Positions 42,771 through 52,337 of a stretch of 61,374 nt of DNA are shown here, piece after piece. Position 1 is the stretch's first letter. Every line of letters starts with the position of its first letter. The translations under genes and the position numbers were made by a program. The notes beneath the pieces were generated by a model. The model did no database searches. It had not been told where the DNA came from and was given only the letters and a program-made list of their open reading frames with translations. Source of the stretch: JAFNGF01 sp964567045 (GTDB lineage Bacteria; Planctomycetota; Phycisphaerae; Sedimentisphaerales; Anaerobacaceae); assembly GCA_964567045.1 (NCBI GenBank), contig CAZMLE010000018.1:1-61374 (forward strand), given 5' to 3'.

Positions 42771-44264
42771 TTATTCTTCGGGCTCCCGCAAAACGGGTCC
42801 ACTCTTTTCGCCTTTAGCTTTTCCTTTAGCCGATTTTCGCTTAGGCTTTTTGGCGGTTTTGGCTTGCGGCTTGGCTTGCGGTTCTGTCTCGGTTATCTTC
42901 GCTGATTCCAAAAGCTTAGCGATGCACTTACTTTCGCATACCTGTAACGTAAACTGGGCCAATAAACCCTCACGAGCCATTTGCTCTCTCATCCTTTCGG
43001 GACGCTGCCCTTGCTGAATGGCTAATTGGGCAATGTGGCCGTTAATCTCCTCTTCGCTCACTTGGATGCCGAGCTTCTTTGCGACTTCATCCATAATAAA
43101 GAACGTCTTGAGCTGCTCCTTGGCCTGTTGTTCACTGCTTGCTCGCAGCCGATCCATGTGCTCTTCAATCTGTTCGCGCGTCAGGCCTCGCATCAGCAGA
43201 TTTCCATACTGTCTCTGCAGCAGGGTATGAGAATGCTCGCCAACGATGTCTAGGGGCAGGTCGAAATCGGTCTTGTCGAGCAGATACTTGTAAATTTGCT
43301 CGGTCATGTCCGCTCTGGATTGCTGCTCTAATCGGCTCTGCAATCTATCGCGGATATTGTCCCGCAGCTCACCTTCATTGCCGACATGATACCTTTTGAG
43401 GAAATTCTCGTCGAGCTCCGCAGGTTTAAGCCACTTAATTTCTTTGACGGTAAGGCGGATATCGATCCTTTTGCCGCGATATTGCTCTCTGAAATATGTT
43501 CTTGGCACTTCGACGCTGGTTTCTTTGACGTCTTGCGGCTTGGCGCCCACGAGAAGCTCGTCGAGTTTCTCCACCGGGACAGCTCCGACAAAGCCGTTGT
43601 GCCTCACATATATCTCGACATTATCAAGCTGCTCTTCTTTCTCCGCATCGGCAGCCTTTAGAACCGCATCGGCTATTATCTGGTCGTCGAGCTGGGCGTC
43701 TCCGGTCTCGCGTGGCGTCCATACGCCCGACAACCTGCGCAATTGCCCGGTTTCTCTGTCGATTTGCTCATCCGTAACTTCAAGTTTTGCCCTGGTTACG
43801 GGGATGCCTTCGAGCGGCGGCAGGTTAATCACCGGCCTGACCTCCACCTCAAAGTCGAACTTCAGCGGCCCGGTCTCCGGCAGCTCTACTTTTTCATGGT
43901 CGATGGTAGGCTCGCCGAGTATGTCCAGCTTATTGTCTTTTATAGCTGAGTCACTGGCCTGGATGAGCAGTTTGAGCTTGATTTGCTCCGCCGCTTCTTT
44001 GCCGAATCTTTTTTCCAGAAGGCGGCGCGGCGCTCGACCTTTTCTAAAGCCCGGCACGAGCGCCTCTTTGCGCAGAGTATCATATTGCTTATCGGTAGCG
44101 TTTTTTATCGCTTGCTCGGGTATTTCGATGGCGACCTTTTTTTTGCATGGCCCCGCCTCTTCAATGGCGACAATGTTCTTCGGCTCTGCTGTCTCTTGCT
44201 TGCCTTCGGTCGTCGCAGCTTGCTCGTCCTTGGTTTCGAGTGTCGCTTGTTCTTCTTCGGCCAT
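42771..44264 (-). CDS. tig: Trigger factor
   Basis: 497 residues. The ribosome-binding domain is recognisable (VPGFRKGRAPRRLLEKRFG at about 71-89, after an acidic N-terminal extension of about 35 residues). A middle FKBP-like domain is much altered, and the C-terminal chaperone arms follow. A basic tail (KPKRKSAKGKAKGEK) is unusual. It binds nascent chains at the ribosome exit. AGGAG precedes the start. First protein gene of the tig-clpP-clpP cluster. Confidence 0.9.
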   Translation of the reverse strand: MAEEEQATLETKDEQAATTEGKQETAEPKNIVAIEEAGPCKKKVAIEIPEQAIKNATDKQYDTLRKEALVPGFRKGRAPRRLLEKRFGKEAAEQIKLKLLIQASDSAIKDNKLDILGEPTIDHEKVELPETGPLKFDFEVEVRPVINLPPLEGIPVTRAKLEVTDEQIDRETGQLRRLSGVWTPRETGDAQLDDQIIADAVLKAADAEKEEQLDNVEIYVRHNGFVGAVPVEKLDELLVGAKPQDVKETSVEVPRTYFREQYRGKRIDIRLTVKEIKWLKPAELDENFLKRYHVGNEGELRDNIRDRLQSRLEQQSRADMTEQIYKYLLDKTDFDLPLDIVGEHSHTLLQRQYGNLLMRGLTREQIEEHMDRLRASSEQQAKEQLKTFFIMDEVAKKLGIQVSEEEINGHIAQLAIQQGQRPERMREQMAREGLLAQFTLQVCESKCIAKLLESAKITETEPQAKPQAKTAKKPKRKSAKGKAKGEKSGPVLREPEE

Positions 44265-44537
44265 TTTTCTGCTCCTGAACGCTTTTGTTTTGGCAGCTCT
44301 GAAACGTTAAATAAAAAAGGGCGTCAGGGTTACAACTTCCCTTAGCCGGATAAACGCAATTCTCGATCCTGGCCTGCCAGACGTGCGGCTGGCTGGCATA
44401 GCAATTATGCAGGACCCCCGGCATACCGGCGACCCGCGCCGCGCTACTACTTAGCCGGTTCCTCGCCGATACTATCTCAGCGCACAAATCACAGGCGCAC
44501 AAGTCGCAAACTCTTTTGCTCTTACGCTCTTGTTCAC

Positions 44538-44609
44538 AGCGGGTGATGAGGTTCGAACTCACGACATCCACCTTGGCAAGGTGGCGCTCTACCACTGAGC
44601 TACACCCGC
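44538..44609 (-). tRNA. tRNA-Gly (anticodon GCC)
   Basis: Minus strand: acceptor GCGGGTG / CACCCGC, D arm TAGCTCAGTGG, anticodon stem CACCT/AGGTG with loop TTGCCAA (anticodon GCC), and T arm with GTTCGAACCTC. The CCA end is not encoded. About 273 nt upstream of tig on the same strand; between them (44265-44537) I see no gene. Confidence 0.95.
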
Positions 44610-44663
44610 ATTAAATCCGTTGCTCGTGCCTCGTCTCTGGTCGCTTGATACAATTGTGTTATA

Positions 44664-44692
44664 ATTATAAGGGCAGTTATCAGCACCTGCAA
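44664..44692 (-). promoter_or_regulatory. Promoter of tRNA-Gly
   Basis: On the minus strand TTGCAG (44687-44692) and TATAAT (44664-44669) are spaced by 17 nt, about 55 nt upstream of the tRNA. It could also feed tig. Confidence 0.65.
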
Positions 44693-44807
44693 GCGGTTTC
44701 TTGCAAAAAATCTATGTCCCTTTTATCAGCTCTGTGCCGCAGCACGGTAGCGGTCGGCTCCAACGTTTTGTTAGGCGGCGCTCTAATGTAACGGCAACAA
44801 GCCAGTT

Positions 44808-45950
44808 TCATCGAAACGCTGCGCTCATCCACCCTATTAACGCTCCGCTCACTATCAGCCAGGTCGAATTGACTTTGAACCGAGTCAGCAACAGGAACGA
44901 GATAATAGCAATCAGAATAGTAAGAGGGTCAGTTAGTGAAGCCCTACCTAATTGCCAGGTCACGGCGGCCATCAGGCCGAGTGAAGCCACATTGACGCCG
45001 TCTAATAAGCCGCTAATCCACGTCGAGTTACGCACCTTGGGAATCAGGGGGTTGGAAATGGCGACGAAGATGAACGATGGCAGAAAGATGCCCAGAGTTG
45101 CCAGAAGTGCTCCAGGTGTGCCGCCAAGGATGAAGCCGATGAACGTGGCTGTCGTGAATAAAGGGCCGGGCGTCACCTGCCCGATAGCGATGGCGTCAAT
45201 CAGTTGCGGCTCGGTAAGCCAGCCAAAGCGCACAACGAAATCGGCACGCAGAAAGGCGAGCAGGACGTAGCCGCTTCCGTACAGCACTGAGCCAATCTTA
45301 AGGAAGGTAAAGAATAACGATGGAAGACTGAAAGGTATGGAAACCTGCGACAATACGCCTAATCCACCGAGCGGAACAAGAACGGTTGTCAGACCCTGTC
45401 TTCGAAGTCGCTGAAAATTTCCGGCTAACATAACTATCAATCCGCCGACGAAAAGCAGTGCAATTTCGCTAATGCCCCTTAAATACAGCACCAGAACAAT
45501 GACTGCGACGACCGCGGTAAGCGGGTCTTTAACGGCCTTTCGTGCCAAGTTCCACAGTGCTTGCACGATAATTGAAATTACCACGGGCTTTACTCCGTAT
45601 AACAACCACCCGGCCTGGGGCATAGCGCCGAATCGCACATATACCCATGCCAGCAACAACACGGTGAGCATAGCCGGCACGATGAAGCATACACCGCCTG
45701 TGATCAGCCCCGGCCAGCCGGCCCGCAAAAATCCAATGTGAATCGCCATCTCGGTGGAATTCGGCCCAGGGATCAGATTTGTTGCGCCGACTAAATCAAG
45801 AAATTCCTGGTCGCTTAGCCACCTTCGCCGCTTAACCGTCTCATGGTGCATCATTGCGATAGCTGCTGCGGGTCCGCCAAAGGAAGTCATGCCCAGTTTG
45901 AGAAATAACGCAGCCACCTCGGCCAGCTGTTTCGACAATACCTGGTTCAT
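44808..45950 (-). CDS. chrA: Chromate transporter (CHR family)
   Basis: 380 residues with two homologous membrane halves. Motifs: LFLKLGMTSFGGPAAAIAMM, LSDQEFLDLVGATNLIPGPNSTE in the first half, and FLRADFVVRFGWLTEPQLIDAI with GQVTPGPLFTTATFIGF in the second. The fusion of both halves is the long-chain CHR form. It is thought to export chromate from the cytoplasm. The ATG at 45950 is used rather than the TTG before it. It ends a minus-strand cluster behind the hemerythrin and cupin genes, suggesting a redox or metal stress set. Confidence 0.9.
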   Translation of the reverse strand: MNQVLSKQLAEVAALFLKLGMTSFGGPAAAIAMMHHETVKRRRWLSDQEFLDLVGATNLIPGPNSTEMAIHIGFLRAGWPGLITGGVCFIVPAMLTVLLLAWVYVRFGAMPQAGWLLYGVKPVVISIIVQALWNLARKAVKDPLTAVVAVIVLVLYLRGISEIALLFVGGLIVMLAGNFQRLRRQGLTTVLVPLGGLGVLSQVSIPFSLPSLFFTFLKIGSVLYGSGYVLLAFLRADFVVRFGWLTEPQLIDAIAIGQVTPGPLFTTATFIGFILGGTPGALLATLGIFLPSFIFVAISNPLIPKVRNSTWISGLLDGVNVASLGLMAAVTWQLGRASLTDPLTILIAIISFLLLTRFKVNSTWLIVSGALIGWMSAAFR

Positions 45951-45961
45951 CAAGACGCCGC

Positions 45962-46324
45962 CTATTTGGGCTTCGCGTAGTCAAGCATACCCTGGAAATC
46001 CACGACCACCGCGGGATTTTCTCCCATTACTCAGGCGTCATGGCCCGAAGGAAGTAGGGAAACGTCACCAGGGTGACACTCAAACTCGCTTCCGTCGTCC
46101 ATTCGGATTTTCAGCACACCTGAGACGTGATACTGGAAATGCGGGGCTTGACAACTTTTCGTCCTGGCGATGGGCCGGACCGAGGTTGACCATCTCCAGC
46201 CCGGTTCAAAGACCGCACGACCGATTGTCGCGCCGCCGATTTTGATAAGCTCCAGTCGTCCCTTTGGGAATTCCCGAACCTCATCGGGCTTGGCAAAACT
46301 CTTCAACTCAGCTTTCTTTTTCAT
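45962..46324 (-). pseudogene. Small cupin protein interrupted by in-frame TGA
   Basis: Reads as one cupin: KKKAELKSFAKPDEVREFPKG, FEPGWRWSTSVRP, FQYHVSGVLKIRMDDGSEFE and HPGDVSLLPSGHDA, then TGA (46031-46033), then VMGENPAVVVDFQGMLDYAKPK and TAG at 45962-45964. Members of this family have Trp after GHDA, so the TGA replaces TGG. The start at 46324 follows AGGAG. Without the final strand, the truncated form of 97 residues may be unstable. Sequencing error, a true mutation or read-through cannot be told apart here. Confidence 0.8.
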
Positions 46325-46341
46325 ATACAACTCCTGTTTAC

Positions 46342-47067
46342 TCATATTGACGGTGGACGCGGTGCTGTGAATTGTGCCAGGTCAGCCAGGCCAAGCTCGT
46401 TTTCAATGTCCGCGATTTGCCGTACAGCATTCTCAAATCCGTCTTCACCGAACTGCTGATGCTCGATTTCCTCAAACTTCTCGTTCCTCTCATAGAGCCG
46501 TTTGGGGGTGAGGGTTTGTTTCCACGCTGGAAAAACAATCGTATCTTCTCTTGCTGCGTGTGCTCGATACATACGCACCAGGGAATCCATCGCCCGCGCC
46601 AATGGCTCGGCATTGTTAGCGTGTAATTTTGCCCCTCGTGTCACGGCAAGGATGTAATCGGTTATCTTGCGTCCTCGCTGATGCTGCGCGACAAGAATAT
46701 CAGGGTAGCTGGCTGCTTCACCACCGGCTTGTTTGACCGCTGGAAAGATGCATGCTTCTTCCAGTTTTTTCTCATGATAATCTTCGCCAAAAGCGCGAAA
46801 TAGTTGGGCTGTTTTCTGAAGCGCATCAGGCGCAACTGCTGAAGGGTTGCTGTGCAGCCTGGTGGCTGCTTCACTGTACACTAACAATGCGCGGCGCAAA
46901 ACGCCGTGCTCGCGCATCAAGTCTTCGGTTGCTGTCACCTCGCCGCCCTTTGCTTCTTCTCTCTGTGCGGACGAAGGCCATTCGTTTGCGTTGGAGCAGC
47001 CGCTCAAAATCAGCCCGCCGCTTACGCTGCCGAAACCCGCAAGTAGATTTCTTCTGTTCAGTTTCAT
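46342..47067 (-). CDS. Tat-exported hemerythrin-domain protein
   Basis: 241 residues. NRRNLLAG and LSGC give a twin-arginine signal with lipobox Cys at about 24. The HHE domain has LMREHGVLRRALLVY, EDYHEKKLEEACIFPAV, LVAQHQRGRKI and RAHAAREDTIVFPAW, supplying the His and Glu ligands of a di-iron centre; EIEHQQFGEDGFE follows. It may bind O2 or NO or iron outside the cytoplasm. Its stop overlaps an ATG near the cupin gene start. It heads the hemerythrin-cupin-chrA cluster. Confidence 0.85.
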   Translation of the reverse strand: MKLNRRNLLAGFGSVSGGLILSGCSNANEWPSSAQREEAKGGEVTATEDLMREHGVLRRALLVYSEAATRLHSNPSAVAPDALQKTAQLFRAFGEDYHEKKLEEACIFPAVKQAGGEAASYPDILVAQHQRGRKITDYILAVTRGAKLHANNAEPLARAMDSLVRMYRAHAAREDTIVFPAWKQTLTPKRLYERNEKFEEIEHQQFGEDGFENAVRQIADIENELGLADLAQFTAPRPPSI

Positions 47068-47181
47068 AACAGTCCCCTTAACAACACAGGTAGGTTAAAT
47101 CTCGCACCGAATCGCAATTATAGGGAAAAAACTTAAATATGCATTCCAAATTCCTTATAATTCATTATCTGCAACCATATT

Positions 47182-47209
47182 TTGTAAGCCGGGATATCTG
47201 GGTTATAAT
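47182..47209 (+). promoter_or_regulatory. Promoter upstream of pcm
   Basis: TTGTAA (47182-47187) and TATAAT (47204-47209), 16-nt spacer, about 70 nt before the start at 47279. The gap 47068-47278 shows nothing else. Confidence 0.55.
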
Positions 47210-47278
47210 ACTGCAGAAGCGCAACGGCTGATTAACTTCTCAATAGTCAACCAAATAGTAAAGCAGGAGCACTTAGAT

Positions 47279-48112
47279 ATGATGCGAGATGACAGAAGTG
47301 CGGCGTTAAGAAAATGTATTTGTACGGCGGTTTTGTTTACCTTGCTTTCGCCATCGTGGTTATTTTCTGCAGATGCTAATCAACATTCCAGCCAGCCGGA
47401 CCCGAATGAGAAAAAGCCGCTGCGATGCGACCACCAGCATCGCGCCTTTAGCGAGCGACTCGCAGAGCGGGCGCAAATGGTTGCTGCTCAAATCCAGGCG
47501 CGGGATGTGAATGACCCCAACGTGCTTAAGGCGATGCGGATTGTCCCCCGGCATGCTTTTATCCCAGCGAGCCAGCAGCGCTATGCCTACGGCGACCACC
47601 CTGTGCCGATCGGACTCGGGCAGACCATAAGCCAGCCATACATTGTGGCCTTTATGACCGAGGCCTTAAAGCTCAAGTTTAACTCCAGGGTCCTGGAGAT
47701 CGGCACCGGCTCAGGCTACCAGGCCGCCATCTGCGCCGAGATCGCCCAGGAGGTTTATACGATCGAAATCCTCGAGGAGCTTGCAAAATCCGCAGGCAAG
47801 AAGCTAAAAGAGCTGGGTTACCGCAATGTATTTGTCAGGGCCGGCGACGGCTATCTTGGCTGGCCCGAAAAGGCTCCATTCGACGCCATCATCGGCACGG
47901 CTGCAGCCGGGCGCATACCTCCGCCGCTGATCGAGCAATTAAAACCGGGCGGCAGAATGATCCTACCTGTCCAAGGCCGCTTCGGGTTTCAGTATCTGGT
48001 GCTGATAACCAAGGACAGCAAGGGCAATCTGCACAAGAAAAATGTCATGCCGGTCCAGTTCGTGCCTATGACCGGCCAGGTCAAAAAGAACGAAGGGCAG
48101 TCAAAGAAATGA
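47279..48112 (+). CDS. pcm: Exported protein-L-isoaspartate O-methyltransferase
   Basis: 277 residues. After a signal-like N-terminus (about 11-31, ending WLFSA) comes a full Pcm: VPRHAFIPASQQRYAYGDHPVPIGLGQTIS, AFMTEAL, VLEIGTGSGYQAAICAEI (AdoMet loop) and LKPGGRMILPV. Pcm methylates isoaspartyl residues to start repair of aged proteins. A signal peptide on Pcm implies repair in the periplasm or at the envelope, but AdoMet supply there is a problem, so the export prediction deserves care. AGGAG lies before the start. Confidence 0.85.
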   Translation: MMRDDRSAALRKCICTAVLFTLLSPSWLFSADANQHSSQPDPNEKKPLRCDHQHRAFSERLAERAQMVAAQIQARDVNDPNVLKAMRIVPRHAFIPASQQRYAYGDHPVPIGLGQTISQPYIVAFMTEALKLKFNSRVLEIGTGSGYQAAICAEIAQEVYTIEILEELAKSAGKKLKELGYRNVFVRAGDGYLGWPEKAPFDAIIGTAAAGRIPPPLIEQLKPGGRMILPVQGRFGFQYLVLITKDSKGNLHKKNVMPVQFVPMTGQVKKNEGQSKK

Positions 48113-48645
48113 CCGCGGGCGCTCAATTTTTCTTGCAGTCCGTGCCCACTCAACGCTCAGCACGTTAAGTCCGATGACTTCTGCCAACTCGCTCGAACTA
48201 AGCGATCTCTGCGGTTTTTCAGCCGAAGCAAAGAATCTCGCTGGCACCCACCAGGTCTGGCTCAAGAGCCAATGGCAGGCCTAAAAGATCCGGTCAGGTT
48301 TCCAGGATACGCGTGCCGCCAAGAGATTTTGCTCAACTTTGGTGAGAAAGTTTGCAGCTTTTTCTTGAAATTAGGGCAGCTTATCTGGTATAAATAACTG
48401 TGCCGAACTGTGCGGACCGACCTTTTGAGTGGTTGGACTAAGGAAGGAGGTAAGCTCAAGTCGCGGTAAACACTGTTGGATAGACACAAGTCTCGCAGCT
48501 TTTCTTGGCGGTTGTTGCGTTAGAAGTTGCCGGGATAGGCCTACATTATCCGCGGAATTTAGCAGGCCTATCTCAAAAAGCGTGTCTTGGTATGTAGCCA
48601 GAGCACCCCGACTTGTCGGGATAACCTTTTTGAAGGAGGACTATT
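48113..48645. other. Long leader and intergenic region before the first LamG gene
   Basis: No gene supported. After the promoter at 48365-48394 a leader of about 245 nt runs to the ATG at 48646. It contains AAGGAAGGAGG (48440-48450) with no convincing reading frame behind it, and a small hairpin CCCGACTTGTCGGG (48609-48622). A regulatory leader is possible. Confidence 0.4.
48365..48394 (+). promoter_or_regulatory. Shared-type promoter, LamG gene 1
   Basis: TTGAAA (48365-48370), 18-nt spacer, TATAAA (48389-48394) with TGG just before (extended -10). Downstream reads TAACTGT. Nearly the same block lies before LamG genes 2 and 3 (52659, 56399). Confidence 0.75.
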
Positions 48646-51600
48646 ATGTGTAAAAAAATGATTTGTTTGGTGCTTTTTGTCTTGCTGTTAGCAATAGTGC
48701 AGGCACAAGCCCAGGCTGTTGTATGGGAGCGCGCTGCCTACTGGGATGCGCGATATCCGGGGGCCTGGGGTGGTGGCGGCGATGCCATGCGAGACGCTTT
48801 GCAGGCTGCCGGCTATACGGTCGTCAACGCGGACCAGCTCAAGACGTGGATGAATGCCCGCATCGCCGACAAAAAGCCAAGCGTCGTCGTGTTCTGTAAG
48901 GACGTCGCGCCGGACACTGTGGCAGAGACGATGTCGGCTACTTGCACGCTTCGAAAGTATCTTGATGCGGGTGGCAAGATTGTCTGGTATGCGGATTGGC
49001 CTATGTACTACCAGGGGCACGCGGATGGCTCCATGGACACGTGGGGTAGTGGCGGAGCCAGCGCCGTATTGGGATTTAATGCCTCCAGTGGACCGAACGA
49101 CACCTATGAGCAAGTGACTTTTACCGCTGCCGGGATCAGGTGGGGGCTGACCGCAACCTGGCAATCGCAGCGGCCGACGTCTCCTACCATTACCGACAAT
49201 CTTACAGCTTTGGCTACAGTTTCCAGTGGAAGTGCCGCCGCCTGGGTCAAGCACTATGTGACGGGCGATAAGTACCGAGGATTTGTTCGCCTGTATGACA
49301 CAACAGGCACACCCAGCCCTGATGATGTTATGCGTCTGGCAGAGTACTACGGCTACTTCAAGGCGTCAGATCCCATCCCGGCTAATGGCGCCCCAAGTGT
49401 TCTTACACCATTGCTTCAGTGGACCACCGGAGATAATGCAGCCTTTCACGATGTATACTTCGGCACCAATCCGACGCCAGGTCCCGCTGAGTTCATGCTG
49501 CGCCAGACCTGGAACCTGTACTGGCACGGGCCCGGCATTACTCCGGGGACGACTTACTACTGGCGTATCGATGAGGTCGAGGCGGATGGTGTGACCATCC
49601 ATACCGGCGATGTCTGGAGCTTTACCGCAGCGCCGTTTACCGCCCATAATCCCAACCCGCGTGATGGCGGCAAATGGGTTGACACTGAGGCGGACCTTAC
49701 CTGGTCTGCAGGCGCCACCGGCATTAAGCACGACGTATACCTTGGCACCGACCAGACTGCTGTCGCTAATGGTACAGGCGGCACATTGAAAGCCAGCCAG
49801 CAGACAACGGTGACCTACGATCCCGGAACGCTTGCACGTGACACAACTTACTACTGGAGGATCGATGAGTACGATTCCGGGGGCACTAAGTATCCAGGCA
49901 ACGTCTGGAGTTTCAAGACGCTGCCGGATATACCGATTTCCGACCCCGACCTTGTCTGCTGGTGGAAGCTTGATGAGGGCGAGGGTACTGCGATTATCGA
50001 CTGGTCCGGCCATAACCATCACGGCACTTTCCGTGGTGACCCGCAGTGGGTAGCTGGCTATGACGGCGGCGCCCTCGATCTTGATGGAGGTAATGATTAC
50101 GTCGATTTTGGCAGTATACCTGATCTGCCATCCGGCACCTTCGCACGTAGCATGTGCGGGTGGGGCAAGACCAATAACATTGCCGGCGGCTGGCGCTGGA
50201 TTGCAGCATACGGCTCGCCCGCCACCAGTCAGGCTATGTTCATTGGTTTGAACGGCACCGACCTCTACGGCGGAGGCTACGGCGATGATGTCCTGGAGGC
50301 CGGTTTCTGGGAGATCGGGGTCTGGCACCATATTTGCCTGACCTATGATGGAACCACAGCCAAATTGTACGCTGATGGCATCATGGTTGACTCGGCGGCG
50401 AAGACCTGGAACTTGGTTCTCAGCCGTGCCCACATCGGACGACAGGTTAATGACCTGGCTGAATTCTGGAATGGTTTGGTTGATGACGTTCGCATCTACA
50501 AAAAGGCACTGACGCCGGAGGAGATTAGGCAGGCTATGAGAGGTGACCCGAGACTTGCCTGGAACCCGAAGCCGGCCAATAAGGCGCTAACGGATGTAGA
50601 ACGGGCGTTGCCGCTTAGCTGGTCGCCTGGAGAAAAGGCGGCCCAGCATGATGTGTACCTTGGCACCGGCCAGACCGCGGTGGCAGATGCTACCACGGCT
50701 TCAACCGGCATATATCGAGGCAGGCAGGCCGCTGCCAACTATGCTCCGCCGGAGGGCATCCAGTGGGGCGGTGGGCCTTACTACTGGCGGATCGACGAGT
50801 ACAATACCGACGGCACAATCAGCACAGGAAGAGTCTGGAGCTTTACAGTAGCGGACTACCTGATTGTGGACGATTTTGAGGACTACACCGATGATATTGG
50901 CAGCAGAATATTCCAGACCTGGAAGGACGGATGGGGATTCAACGAACCAGCACCCGGCTATCCTGGTAACGGCACCGGCTCAACGGTGGGTTACGCTCAG
51001 GCTCCGTTTGCTGAGCAGTCTATCGTGCACAGCGGCGGCCAATCGATGCCGCTGGCTTACGATAATAGCGGTGCAGCCGGCAAAGCCCGGTACTCAGAGA
51101 CCTTTCGAGAGTGGACCTCACCGCAGGATTGGACCAGAAACAACGTCAAAGCGTTGACTCTGTGGTTCTATGGCGCTCTTGCCAATGCTGCTGAACAGCT
51201 CTACGTAGCGGTGGAAGATAATGCCGGCCACGTTAAGGTGGTGAGCTATCCTGATGTGGAGGCTGTTCAGAAAGCCGCTTGGCAGGAGTGGAACATTGAG
51301 CTGACGCAATTCAGCGGTGCGGGCGTGAACCTGAAGGCTATCAAGAAGATGTATATTGGCCTGGGCAACCGCGTTAGTCCCAAGGCTGGCGGCACGGGCA
51401 CTATATACATCGATGACATCCGCGTCTATGCCAGCAGATGTGTTCCTTCGATGGGTAAGCCCGCTGCTGACTTGAGCGGCAACTGCATTGTTGACGCGGC
51501 TGATGTGGATATTCTGGCTAATTTGTGGCTGGATAGTGGCTTGCAGATTACGCCGGTCAATCCTGGCACTACCGGTCTGATAGCACACTATCCGCTCGAT

Positions 51601-52287
51601 GGCAATGCCAACGATACGGTTGGCGGCCACAATGGCACCGCTAATGGCACGCCGGTCTATACGACAGGTAAGATAGGCCAGGCGATTCTGCTGGATGGTG
51701 TTGACGACTATGTCAGTGTTGGCTCTGTTGGCATCAGTGGAGCAGCCGCGAGGACAGTCTCCGGCTGGGCCAAGTCAAACTCTACCGCGATGCCTGACTG
51801 GACAAACATCTTTGGCTTTACCGGTACTGACGACGCCAATCTGAGCGGTAGAAGCTTCGATATCGAGCTTCGAGGTGGACAGTTGCAGTTCTGCATCCAT
51901 GTGTACGGCTGGGAGGATAACATTCTCCCGCTCGATCTGGATTGGCATCACCTCGCGGCTACGTACGATGGCACTACGATCAGATGGTACGGTGATGGCC
52001 GGTACATCAACAGTTATGAGCGTAGCGGCGCTAACGCGCTCAACACTGAGGACACGGTGCACATGGGTAGACGTGGCGACACCGGCGAGGCCGGCAACTT
52101 CTTCCCAGGCAAGGTTGATGATGTGAAGATCTGGAACCGCGCATTGACCGGGCCTGAGGTTGCGTGGCTTGCCGGCTATACATCGGTGTTGTCGATACCT
52201 GCTGATTTGCATCAGGATGGTGTTATCAACTTCAAGGACTTTGCTGTATTGGCTGATTCTTGGCTTGAGAAGATTTTGTGGCCGTAG
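48646..52287 (+). CDS. Giant secreted LamG / FN3 / dockerin-like protein 1
   Basis: 1213 residues. Signal peptide 1-24. Approximate order: a flavodoxin/GATase1-like domain (25-235, with VVFCKDVAPDT and KIVWYADWPMYY), two FN3-like modules (240-330, 335-430; each ends TTYYWRIDEY...VWSF), LamG (434-630; CWWKLDEGEGTAIIDWSG), FN3 (639-735), a 200-residue module beginning DDFEDYTDD (738-930), a dockerin-like segment DLSGNCIVDAADV (941-963), LamG (976-1180) and a final DLHQDGVINFKDF (1187-1199). All parts suggest a cell-surface or secreted carbohydrate-binding protein; no catalytic domain is seen. AAGGAGG precedes the start. Confidence 0.9.
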   Translation: MCKKMICLVLFVLLLAIVQAQAQAVVWERAAYWDARYPGAWGGGGDAMRDALQAAGYTVVNADQLKTWMNARIADKKPSVVVFCKDVAPDTVAETMSATCTLRKYLDAGGKIVWYADWPMYYQGHADGSMDTWGSGGASAVLGFNASSGPNDTYEQVTFTAAGIRWGLTATWQSQRPTSPTITDNLTALATVSSGSAAAWVKHYVTGDKYRGFVRLYDTTGTPSPDDVMRLAEYYGYFKASDPIPANGAPSVLTPLLQWTTGDNAAFHDVYFGTNPTPGPAEFMLRQTWNLYWHGPGITPGTTYYWRIDEVEADGVTIHTGDVWSFTAAPFTAHNPNPRDGGKWVDTEADLTWSAGATGIKHDVYLGTDQTAVANGTGGTLKASQQTTVTYDPGTLARDTTYYWRIDEYDSGGTKYPGNVWSFKTLPDIPISDPDLVCWWKLDEGEGTAIIDWSGHNHHGTFRGDPQWVAGYDGGALDLDGGNDYVDFGSIPDLPSGTFARSMCGWGKTNNIAGGWRWIAAYGSPATSQAMFIGLNGTDLYGGGYGDDVLEAGFWEIGVWHHICLTYDGTTAKLYADGIMVDSAAKTWNLVLSRAHIGRQVNDLAEFWNGLVDDVRIYKKALTPEEIRQAMRGDPRLAWNPKPANKALTDVERALPLSWSPGEKAAQHDVYLGTGQTAVADATTASTGIYRGRQAAANYAPPEGIQWGGGPYYWRIDEYNTDGTISTGRVWSFTVADYLIVDDFEDYTDDIGSRIFQTWKDGWGFNEPAPGYPGNGTGSTVGYAQAPFAEQSIVHSGGQSMPLAYDNSGAAGKARYSETFREWTSPQDWTRNNVKALTLWFYGALANAAEQLYVAVEDNAGHVKVVSYPDVEAVQKAAWQEWNIELTQFSGAGVNLKAIKKMYIGLGNRVSPKAGGTGTIYIDDIRVYASRCVPSMGKPAADLSGNCIVDAADVDILANLWLDSGLQITPVNPGTTGLIAHYPLDGNANDTVGGHNGTANGTPVYTTGKIGQAILLDGVDDYVSVGSVGISGAAARTVSGWAKSNSTAMPDWTNIFGFTGTDDANLSGRSFDIELRGGQLQFCIHVYGWEDNILPLDLDWHHLAATYDGTTIRWYGDGRYINSYERSGANALNTEDTVHMGRRGDTGEAGNFFPGKVDDVKIWNRALTGPEVAWLAGYTSVLSIPADLHQDGVINFKDFAVLADSWLEKILWP
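51727..52154 (+). repeat. 428-bp duplicated segment, copy A (LamG gene 1)
   Basis: Base-for-base identical by eye to 59463-59890 in LamG gene 3 (offset 7736), while the flanks differ at many sites. Covers most of the last LamG domain. Confidence 0.9.
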
Positions 52288-52300
52288 CCATAAAGAAATA

Positions 52301-52322
52301 GGGTATGCCCGGCATACCCTAC
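52301..52322. repeat. REP-like hairpin ending CCCTAC
   Basis: GGGTATGCC/GGCATACCC followed by TAC. Same family as 19942 and 60038. It lies 13 nt after the LamG gene 1 stop. Confidence 0.7.
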
Positions 52323-52337
52323 GCTTTTGCATGAATT

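Noticed and set aside
43396..44310. 304-codon plus-strand frame opposite tig
   Set aside because: Ser/Leu-rich composition typical of an antisense shadow; the trigger factor on the minus strand is clear.
49366..50433. Long minus-strand open frames opposite the LamG genes (also 51118-52332, 54590-55999, 58854-60023)
   Set aside because: They mirror highly biased, repeated coding sequence on the plus strand, lack ribosome-binding sites and repeat between paralogues only because the DNA does.
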